A stretch of DNA of 6,140 nt. Source: Oscillospiraceae bacterium. Lineage in GTDB: Bacteria; Bacillota; Clostridia; Oscillospirales; Oscillospiraceae. The stretch is from the NCBI GenBank assembly GCA_031272845.1, contig JAISTA010000057.1, forward strand, positions 1 through 6,140, written 5' to 3'. A model generated the notes under the pieces. That model searched no databases and was not told the DNA's origin. It was given only the letters and a program-made list of their open reading frames with translations. Of this stretch, positions 1 through 4,552 are shown one piece after another; positions within the stretch are counted from its first letter, which is position 1, and every line of letters begins with the position of its first letter. A program made the translations under genes and the position numbers.

Positions 1-206
1 AAAATTTATATTTTTTTGAGTTTTTGTTATCATTATATGCGCAGTACAGATAAACTATGCTTATATGCACTGCTGAATTGAATAAATTCCGGCTGTGCGT
101 CAACACGGCGGACGGGCACGACCCCGCCGCAAAGCATGGTCTCACACTCCCCTCGCCGCCCGGCATATACTGACGCAGTTAAATAATACATATTCGGGAA
201 ACTGCC
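1..206. other. Leader region upstream of dpaA
   Basis: No gene is visible here. The first 60 bases are strongly AT-rich with several T-runs, then composition changes to GC-rich around position 90. A GC hairpin can be drawn from CGGCGG (106-111) and CCGCCG (124-129); it has no T-run after it, so it is not a convincing terminator. The last part carries the candidate dpaA promoter, described separately. The AT-rich start may be the end of an intergenic region of a gene outside the window. Confidence 0.5.
143..172 (+). promoter_or_regulatory. Candidate sigma-K-like (mother-cell) promoter of dpaAB
   Basis: CACA at 143-146 matches the short AC-centred -35 of sigma-K, and after 17 bases CATATACTG (164-172) matches the CATAnnnTA -10 in all but the last base. 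The same -10 also resembles the sigma-E element CATACAnT at 7 of 8 positions, but no sigma-E -35 is evident. The predicted start near 178-180 would give a leader of about 28 bases. In Bacillus subtilis the spoVF (dpaAB) operon is transcribed by sigma-K in the mother cell, which is what makes this match meaningful. It is a motif match only. Confidence 0.5.
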
Positions 207-1079
207 ATGACCACACCTACATATAAATTCGGCATTATCGGCGGCGATATGCGGCAGCGTTTCTTAGCCGAGGGACTGCACGCGGACGGCCACCGCGTAT
301 CGGTCTGCGGCCTTGAAAACAGCCCCTCCGGCGCGCAATTCGGCGCACCGGTGCAAACCGTGTGCGCGGAGTCGGACATACTGATCCTTCCCCTGCCCGC
401 CTTAACGGCGGAGGGCTGCGTCGCCGCGCCGCTGTCCAACAGAATCATCTATATCGCCGACGTTTTTGAGCACGCACGGCGCGGCGGCCTTATCCTGGCC
501 GGGCGCGTTGACCGCGAGACGCGCGAAACCGCAAAGCAGCACGGCCTGACGCTAATCGACTATTTTGACCGTGAGGAAATGACTGTCAGAAACGCCCTGG
601 CAACGGCCGAGGGCGCGGTTCAGATACTTATGGAGGAGACCTCCTCCTGTCTCGCGGGAGCAAAAATCCTGGTTCTCGGCTACGGCAGAATCGGCAAGCT
701 GCTCGCGCGTTCGCTCGACGCACTGAATGCGCGCGTCACGGTTTCGGCGAGAAAGGAGGCGGACCGCGCGTGGGCTGAATGCTTCGGGTACGCGGCCGTC
801 AGCTCCGAGGAGGTCGCGAGCCGCCTTGCGGAGTTTGATATTATCGTAAACACCGTACCGTCCAAGGTTATGACGGATGAGCGGCTGCAACGGGTTCGCC
901 CGGACGCGCTGATTCTGGATCTCGCCTCAAAGCCCGGCGGTATAGACTTTCAGGCGGCGCAGGAGCTGAATCTGCGCATAATCTGGGCGCTGAGCCTGCC
1001 GGGACGCGTCGCGCCGAAAACCTCGGGCGACATTATCCGCAAGACTGTATATTGCATTTTGAAGGAGCAAATGGCATGA
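207..1079 (+). CDS. dpaA: Dipicolinate synthase subunit A (DpaA / SpoVFA)
   Basis: DpaA with DpaB converts the lysine-pathway intermediate dihydrodipicolinate (or its hydroxylated precursor) to dipicolinic acid in the mother cell; the product loads the spore core with Ca-DPA and gives heat resistance. The 290-residue protein is close to the usual length of about 300. It opens with a conserved GIIGGDMRQ block (residues 9-17), has the DYFDREEM stretch (118-125) followed by N129 and TAEGA (133-137), a Rossmann nucleotide-binding loop GYGRIG (158-163) with S180 and R182 after the second strand (fits NADP), ASKPGG (240-245) and the family signature LPGRVAPKTSG (264-274). ATG 207 is the only sensible start; its Shine-Dalgarno, GGGAA at 196-200, is weak. 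The TGA stop overlaps the dpaB start, so the two are translationally coupled. No frameshift or missing motif is seen. Confidence 0.96.
   Translation: MTTPTYKFGIIGGDMRQRFLAEGLHADGHRVSVCGLENSPSGAQFGAPVQTVCAESDILILPLPALTAEGCVAAPLSNRIIYIADVFEHARRGGLILAGRVDRETRETAKQHGLTLIDYFDREEMTVRNALATAEGAVQILMEETSSCLAGAKILVLGYGRIGKLLARSLDALNARVTVSARKEADRAWAECFGYAAVSSEEVASRLAEFDIIVNTVPSKVMTDERLQRVRPDALILDLASKPGGIDFQAAQELNLRIIWALSLPGRVAPKTSGDIIRKTVYCILKEQMA
1062..1067 (+). promoter_or_regulatory. Ribosome binding site that fixes the dpaB start
   Basis: AAGGAG lies 8 bases before ATG 1076, inside the last codons of dpaA. It selects ATG 1076 over the upstream in-frame ATG at 1052, which has no such site and would add eight residues of dpaA-overlapping sequence before the conserved N-terminus. 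Confidence 0.85.
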
Positions 1080-1648
1080 ACGACAAATTAACCGGCGGGT
1101 TCGCGCTGTGCGGCTCCTTCTGCACCTTTAAGACGGCGATCGAAGCGCTGCGCGAACTAATGCCGCTGTACAACATCATCCCGATAATGAGCGAGGCGGC
1201 CTTTTCAACGGATACGCGCTTCGGTACGGCGGCAGAGCACACAGGGCAGATAACCAGACTCTGCGGGCGTGAAATCCTCCACACAATAGCGCAGGCGGAG
1301 CCGATAGGCCCGAAAAAGCTGCTTGATTTCCTGCTGATCGCACCCGCAACAGGCAACACAATCTCAAAGCTCGCCCTCGGTATAACGGATACGTCCGTCA
1401 CCATGGCGGCAAAGGCGCACCTGCGCAACGGCCGCCCGCTGATTATCGCGGTCTCGACAAACGACGGACTGTCGGGCTCGGCCGAGCACATAAGCAGGCT
1501 GTCCCTGCGCAAAAACGTGTATTTCGTCCCCTACGGACAGGACGACGCGGCGGGCAAGCCAACCTCGCTAGTAGCGGACTTTTCGCGGCTGGGCGAGACG
1601 ATCGCGGCGGCGCTGGACAGTCGACAGGTACAGCCGGTGCTGGTGTAA
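1076..1648 (+). CDS. dpaB: Dipicolinate synthase subunit B (DpaB / SpoVFB)
   Basis: DpaB is the flavoprotein-fold subunit (UbiX/Dfp-like family) of dipicolinate synthase and acts with DpaA in the mother cell. The 190-residue product is near the usual size of about 200. Visible family features are the N-terminal GFALCGSFCTFK (residues 8-19, the loop expected to bind flavin), the IPIMSEAAF segment, EPIGPKKLLD, the APATGNTISKLA block, ITDTSVTMAAKAHLRN, AVSTNDGLSG, and the C-terminal YFVPYGQDD. These blocks occur in the order expected of DpaB. The ATG at 1076 overlaps the dpaA stop by four bases (ATGA) and has an AAGGAG site at 8 bases. An intrinsic terminator follows 26 bases after the stop, so the operon is just dpaAB. 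No lysine-pathway genes (dapG, asd, dapA) follow, unlike in Bacillus. Confidence 0.96.
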   Translation: MNDKLTGGFALCGSFCTFKTAIEALRELMPLYNIIPIMSEAAFSTDTRFGTAAEHTGQITRLCGREILHTIAQAEPIGPKKLLDFLLIAPATGNTISKLALGITDTSVTMAAKAHLRNGRPLIIAVSTNDGLSGSAEHISRLSLRKNVYFVPYGQDDAAGKPTSLVADFSRLGETIAAALDSRQVQPVLV

Positions 1649-1674
1649 GTGTGCCGGGCGTTTATATATTAGTT

Positions 1675-1713
1675 AAACAGAGTCTGCATTCACACCGCAG
1701 ACTCTGTTTTTTT
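1675..1713 (+). terminator. Rho-independent terminator of dpaAB
   Basis: AAACAGAGTCTGC (1675-1687) pairs perfectly with GCAGACTCTGTTT (1697-1709) around a 9-base loop, and seven consecutive T residues (1707-1713) span the end of the stem and the bases after it. A 13-bp stem with a U-tract 26 bases after the dpaB stop is a clear intrinsic terminator. Confidence 0.93.
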
Positions 1714-1715
1714 GC

Positions 1716-1744
1716 TTGCGTTACATAACAGAATATGGTATACT
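1716..1744 (+). promoter_or_regulatory. Candidate extended -10 promoter of the membrane-protein gene
   Basis: TATACT (1739-1744) is preceded by TG at 1736-1737, giving the extended -10 form TGnTATACT. A weak TTGCGT (1716-1721) sits 17 bases upstream. It starts directly after the dpaAB terminator, so the next gene is expected to be transcribed alone from a housekeeping (sigma-A type) promoter. Confidence 0.6.
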
Positions 1745-1799
1745 CGTTCAAAACATCAGCGCCGGTTGAGCGGCAATCCCCATTCAGGACTCCGCATAA

Positions 1800-2414
1800 A
1801 TGAATTCACAAATCTACAAAACTCGCTGCGCACGCAACCTCGCCATCATCAGCGGCACTGTTCTTTTAAGCTCACTTATTTTGTCTTTCTATATTCAAAG
1901 AATTATTACTTTTTTTATACTGCCAATCTACTTTTTTGTTCTCTTTGCGTTGTTGTGCGTGTCGTTCGTGTTCTCGGTGCATCTGCTGTACAAATGGGAT
2001 GGTAAAGCAGGATTTCCCGCTCTGCTGCCTCTGATTATCAACATCGCCGCAGTCGCCCTGCTTATTGTCCTGCCGTTCAGAAAAATATCAAACCGCTTGG
2101 ACTACAGCCTTTTTTTGTCGTCGAGACTCGAGGTAATCGAAAAAATAGAAAGCGGAGAGCTGATGCCGGACGGGAACGGAGTTGTTTGGCTTCCGGCAAA
2201 GTACGCCGCAGTGTCAGACGGCGGCGCGGTTGATCTTGTCTCCTGGTATGACGGAAAAGTATGCTTCTGCTTCTACACCTTTGCAGGCATGCTGGATTCA
2301 TACTGCGGCTTTGCGTATCTCGCGGAGACCTCAGTTGCAGAGAGCGACTCCTTTCTTGAAATACAGCTTGGGGATAGCTATGGCGGCGGCTGGCATGTGT
2401 TCAGCGGCGGTTAG
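1800..2414 (+). CDS. Membrane protein of unknown function, three predicted helices
   Basis: I do not recognise a named family. The 204-residue product has three hydrophobic segments, at about residues 14-32, 36-63 and 73-92, followed by a polar domain of about 110 residues. Positive residues near the N-terminus (K7, R9, R12) and in the loop between helices 2 and 3 (K65, K69) favour N-in, which would put the C-terminal domain outside the cytoplasm; this is inference. The tail contains IEKIESGEL, WLPAKY, an F/Y/C-rich strand region and TFAGMLDSYCGFAYL, and ends in a W-containing segment, so it looks like a folded beta-rich domain and not junk. The start ATG has AGGAC at 1786-1790, 9 bases upstream. 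The coding sequence is visibly more AT-rich than dpaAB over the helices. It stands alone between two terminators. Confidence 0.75.
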   Translation: MNSQIYKTRCARNLAIISGTVLLSSLILSFYIQRIITFFILPIYFFVLFALLCVSFVFSVHLLYKWDGKAGFPALLPLIINIAAVALLIVLPFRKISNRLDYSLFLSSRLEVIEKIESGELMPDGNGVVWLPAKYAAVSDGGAVDLVSWYDGKVCFCFYTFAGMLDSYCGFAYLAETSVAESDSFLEIQLGDSYGGGWHVFSGG

Positions 2415-2603
2415 CGGCGAATTTATAGTCAAACCACATGAAAAGCGATTCGTATTTGCGAGAATATTTTTTGGATTGCCAAGAGGAGGACGCAGGTGTG
2501 TCGTAACCCGGCAAGGACGACGACACTGCAATGCGGAAAATTTCCGCAGAGCCGAACCGCTTTTTAAGCGGTTTGACTATATTGGCGTTCTCCGAAGCCG
2601 CCC
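2415..2603. other. Spacer with a tandem set of small hairpins
   Basis: No convincing gene is present. Three stem-loops follow each other: GCAG plus TGTCGT (2492-2495, 2499-2504) with ACGACACTGC (2520-2529); TGCGGAAA (2532-2539) with TTTCCGCA (2541-2548); and AACCGCTT (2555-2562) with AAGCGGTT (2566-2573). The terminator hairpin follows. This may be the 3' UTR of the membrane-protein gene, an interspersed repeat, or a small structured RNA; the sequence does not decide. Confidence 0.4.
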
Positions 2604-2643
2604 AAAAGAAGACGCAGACGGTTCCCCGCCTGCGTCTTCTTTT
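2604..2643. terminator. Bidirectional intrinsic terminator between convergent genes
   Basis: AAAAGAAGACGCAG (2604-2617) pairs over 14 bp with CTGCGTCTTCTTTT (2630-2643), with a 12-base loop. The A-run on one side and T-run on the other give a U-tract on both strands. It lies between the plus-strand membrane-protein gene and the minus-strand URO-D gene, whose stop codon is 23 bases away, so it probably ends both transcripts. Confidence 0.88.
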
Positions 2644-2666
2644 ATGCCCGCGTCACCCAACAACTC

Positions 2667-3695
2667 TTAGGCGTATTTCTTTCTCGAATATTCAAAGGTT
2701 TCGCGCATAATTATCTCTGTTACAAACGGATTTGTGCCCATCGAGAACATAACCATCCCACCGTTTTCACCGTAGGCGTCGATCGCGCGGCGCACGGCGG
2801 ATACGATCTCGCCCTCGGTAACGTCCGGCTTTTCGAGAAGCTTTCCGTCGAGGTTGATTGTAAACGCAAGCTTGTCTCCATGCGCCTTTTTCAGCGCGGC
2901 GTGGTCGTTCATCGGCTGACCCTCCCACAGATCCGCAAGCTGCGCGATATACGGCACAAGCTGGTCTATTTTTCCGCAGGAGTGCATGTTGACGTATTTA
3001 CCGCGCGAATGAATATGGTCCGCAAGGCGCTTTGTCGGGCCGAAGAAATATTTTTCGTACATCGCCGGAGACATAAACGGCGCGCGCTGCGTGCCCCAGT
3101 CGTCTGATATCGCGACGAAGTCTATCGGAACCCACGCGTCCAGAACCTTATCTATGAGCTTGATTTTATAGTCCGCCATAGCGTTTGCGTATTCGATAAC
3201 GTCCTCGGGCTCCGTTGCGAGCCACACGAAAACCTCCTCGGAGTCCGCAATATCCAAAAGCCGCTCAAACATACCGTTTTGCATAACGTACATATTCATT
3301 TTCTGCGAATTGTCATACTGCAAAAGCGCCTCCTCGCGGCCTTTCGAGAAGTCAATCGCGTCAAGGTCGGGGAAAATGAGCTTTTCGCGCCAGTCGGCAG
3401 GATCCGGACAGATGTGCGTTTCCGGCGGAACCATCTGCGCGCCCGCCTCGTCAACAAAGCGCCAGGTCGCGCCGAACCAGTCCTTGCCGCTTTCCGTCAG
3501 CGGAGGACGCTCACCGTCGTTCGGGCACTGGCAGAAGGTGTTTTCGGCAAACATTACGGGAACCCACAGCGGCTTTTTATGCTCCAGTATGAGCTTCATG
3601 TTTTCTCTCGGAGGAACAGGGTAGTCAATTTTCGGCAGCTCCGCCCGCATAGGCACCGTTCCCGCCTTGACCAGCTTTTCGGTATTTGCGTCCAT
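2667..3695 (-). CDS. Uroporphyrinogen decarboxylase (URO-D) superfamily protein, probably methyltransferase-like
   Basis: The 342-residue product has the URO-D TIM-barrel pattern: an N-terminal PRENMKLILEHKKP helix (29-42), VPVMFAE (45-51), an FPDLDAIDF segment (108-116), ISDDWGTQ (196-203) and HSCG (238-241). The arginine-rich RQAGRY substrate motif of heme-pathway HemE is absent, so this is not a heme enzyme. Relatives with DDWGTQ and HSCG include corrinoid methyltransferases (MtaA/MtbA class) in which a His-x-Cys pair and a later Cys bind zinc. Here H238 and C240 are present but no cysteine follows C240; the equivalent C-terminal stretch reads FSMGTNPF (317-324). The exact reaction is therefore open. 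ATG 3695 has a perfect AAGGAG (complement of 3703-3708) at 7 bases and an extended -10 further up. It is a single-gene unit, divergent from the flavoenzyme at 4553 and without a corrinoid-protein gene beside it in this window. Confidence 0.9.
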   Translation of the reverse strand: MDANTEKLVKAGTVPMRAELPKIDYPVPPRENMKLILEHKKPLWVPVMFAENTFCQCPNDGERPPLTESGKDWFGATWRFVDEAGAQMVPPETHICPDPADWREKLIFPDLDAIDFSKGREEALLQYDNSQKMNMYVMQNGMFERLLDIADSEEVFVWLATEPEDVIEYANAMADYKIKLIDKVLDAWVPIDFVAISDDWGTQRAPFMSPAMYEKYFFGPTKRLADHIHSRGKYVNMHSCGKIDQLVPYIAQLADLWEGQPMNDHAALKKAHGDKLAFTINLDGKLLEKPDVTEGEIVSAVRRAIDAYGENGGMVMFSMGTNPFVTEIIMRETFEYSRKKYA

Positions 3696-3733
3696 AATAA
3701 AACTCCTTAAGCTTCAGGTTAATCAACATGCAC

Positions 3734-3742
3734 ACTATACCA
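3734..3742 (-). promoter_or_regulatory. Candidate extended -10 promoter of the URO-D gene
   Basis: On the minus strand TGGTATAGT (complement of 3734-3742) gives an extended -10 hexamer TATAGT. No good -35 is visible at 16-18 bases. Start of transcription would be near 3727, leaving a leader of about 30 bases that includes the AAGGAG site. The absence of a -35 and the direct repeat lying about 45-75 bases upstream of the start would fit an activator-dependent promoter, which is inference. Confidence 0.55.
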
Positions 3743-3771
3743 TACTTTCCGGCAAAGCGCTACTGCAAAAA

Positions 3772-3802
3772 TCGACTGAACGCATACGTATTGCGCATGA
3801 CT
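3772..3802 (+). repeat. 31-bp direct repeat, left copy
   Basis: Identical over 31 bases to 4450-4480. It begins TCGACTGAACGCATACG and ends GCGCATGACT. Its core is the perfect 8-bp palindrome ATACGTAT (3784-3791), flanked by CGC and GCG offset by one base. It lies upstream of the URO-D promoter and marks the left edge of the odd 647-bp segment. Confidence 0.97.
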
Positions 3803-3839
3803 GTAATATAGATTAGAGCCCGGTATCCGCCTTACCGCA

Positions 3840-4147
3840 TTTGCGGTGCGGGCAACACCCCCACGGCAAGCACAGCGCCCGGGCACGTCCAAATACAGCA
3901 GGAACCCAGACAGGCAGAAGCAACGGACGCGCCGGAAACCCACAGCGGCGCGGCGAGGACGGAGCGCGACCGCCGCGCCCCCGCCGGCCAGCGGGACGGA
4001 CGTCCCGCGCCGCGAGACTACCCCACCTTTAGCATACCCCCGGCGCGAAAAGCTCCGGAGGGGGGCGCGGGGACAGGAGGGGCTTTTCCCCGGAGAGGCG
4101 GGGGCGCGCGCGCCCGCAGAACCCACCCCGCGCCGCCCTTTGGCGCA
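3840..4147. other. GC-rich hairpin-prone stretch without a convincing gene
   Basis: Open frames on both strands here are of the Arg/Pro/Ala/Gly-rich kind produced by GC-rich non-coding DNA, and none has a ribosome binding site or a recognisable domain. Besides the hairpin at 3991-4008, AAAAGC (4038-4043) can pair with GCTTTT (4082-4087), enclosing a G-rich segment (4050-4081) with several runs of G. Such G-runs could form a quadruplex, but this is untested. I see nothing else in it. Confidence 0.45.
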
Positions 4148-4399
4148 ATGAAATACGCGCTTGTGACGCTTTCGGCAAGCGAAAGAGCGTTGGTTTATGC
4201 CCTCTATTGGGAGCGGAAAAGCGTCGCGGAGTTCGCAAAGCAAACAAATACGCCCGTCCGTACGGTGACGTACAGGCGGGAGGCTGTCCTCCGGAAGCTC
4301 CGGCGTTTTATGGATGTTCAGGAAGGCCGGGAAGGCAAAAAAGCAGTCGAAATCGGCTACCTTGCGGATAGCAACGGTGCGGGTGCCTGCAAAGGGTAA
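4148..4399 (+). pseudogene. Small sigma-70 region-4-like helix-turn-helix ORF, possibly a fragment
   Basis: The 83-residue frame starts MKYALVTLSASERALVYALY, and continues KSVAEFAKQTNTPVRTVTYRREAVLRKLRRF to about residue 54. The pattern (a helix with SxxERALVYALYW, then SVAEFAKQ, a turn at TNTPVRT, and a basic recognition helix) is that of sigma-70 region 4 or the short sigma-like proteins common on integrative elements and prophages of Firmicutes. Residues 58-83 have no evident family match. There is no Shine-Dalgarno before ATG 4148: the 20 upstream bases are C-rich, and AGGAGG near 4075-4080 is far too distant. Full sigma factors also have region 2, which is missing. It may be a short stand-alone regulator or the surviving 3' part of a larger gene. 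Confidence 0.5.
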
Positions 4400-4449
4400 T
4401 GCGGCGCGGGTACGGCGTAGCGAGAGCAAGTATGCGCCGCCGTGATAGG

Positions 4450-4480
4450 TCGACTGAACGCATACGTATTGCGCATGACT
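4450..4480 (+). repeat. 31-bp direct repeat, right copy
   Basis: This is a perfect copy of 3772-3802 in the same orientation, 678 bases downstream. The bases before it (GTGATAGG against GCAAAAA) are unrelated. After it both copies share TAAT, with one extra G in the left copy, so the homology stops sharply on one side and frays on the other. It sits 17 bases before the -35 of the flavoenzyme promoter. Its palindromic core ATACGTAT is at 4462-4469. Confidence 0.97.
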
Positions 4481-4497
4481 TAATGTTTCTGCGGGTA

Positions 4498-4526
4498 TTG
4501 CAAACCACAGCGACGTGTGCTATAGT
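4498..4526 (+). promoter_or_regulatory. Candidate promoter of the flavoenzyme gene
   Basis: TTGCAA (4498-4503, 4 of 6 to the consensus -35) lies exactly 17 bases before TATAGT (4521-4526), which also has the extended TG at 4518-4519. This is the best housekeeping-type promoter in the window. Transcription would start near 4533, leaving a leader of about 20 bases with GGAGG at 4544-4548. Confidence 0.7.
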
Positions 4527-4552
4527 CAAGGAAAACTCAAATCGGAGGCTTT

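Larger units (their letters stand above)
3803..4449. mobile_element. Putative inserted element or remnant between direct repeats
   Basis: The 647 bases between the two perfect repeats differ from the flanks. Bases 3840-4147 are extremely GC-rich: by hand count 3961-4020 and 4081-4140 are 83% and 80% GC. Small GC hairpins occur, such as GCGGGAC/GTCCCGC (3991-3997 with 4002-4008) and ACCGC/GCGGT (3834-3838 with 3843-3847). A sigma-like reading frame follows at 4148-4399, and the right end can fold through GCGGCGC (4401-4407) with GCGCCGC (4434-4440). No transposase or integrase is present and no clear terminal inverted repeat was found. It may be a deletion remnant of a larger integrative element, a non-autonomous element moved in trans, or a dispersed genomic repeat. 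The mobile interpretation is inference. Confidence 0.4.

Noticed and set aside
1052..1075. An upstream in-frame start for dpaB at 1052
   Set aside because: ATG 1076 has AAGGAG at 8 bases and gives the expected N-terminus and the usual ATGA coupling; the extra eight residues lie wholly within dpaA.
1712..2005. A 97-residue frame overlapping the start of the membrane-protein gene
   Set aside because: It begins inside the terminator T-run and is out of frame with the hydrophobic segments of the better-supported gene at 1800.
2182..2670. A 162-residue plus-strand frame running from the membrane-protein gene into the terminator
   Set aside because: Its first half is a shifted frame of the membrane-protein gene and its second half translates hairpins and the terminator.
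2667..3695. Calling the minus-strand gene hemE (uroporphyrinogen decarboxylase of heme synthesis)
   Set aside because: The N-terminal RQAGRY-type substrate motif is absent and HSCG/DDWGTQ point to other branches of the superfamily; no other heme genes are nearby.
2880..3710. Plus-strand frames opposite the URO-D gene
   Set aside because: They are antisense to a complete, well-supported minus-strand gene and lack ribosome binding sites and domains.
3841..4151. Plus-strand Arg/Pro/Ala-rich open frames in the GC-rich stretch
   Set aside because: Composition is that of random GC-rich sequence, with no ribosome binding site or domain, and the two overlapping frames compete for the same bases.
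3719..4429. A 236-residue minus-strand open frame across the segment between the repeats
   Set aside because: It is Arg/Gly/Ala/Cys-rich low-information sequence that runs antisense to the sigma-like frame and through promoter and repeat DNA, with no recognisable domain. It is best explained by the scarcity of stops in GC-rich DNA.
3772..4480. The two identical 31-mers as a CRISPR remnant
   Set aside because: There are only two copies 678 bases apart, no 30-40 base spacers and no cas genes, so it is not an array.
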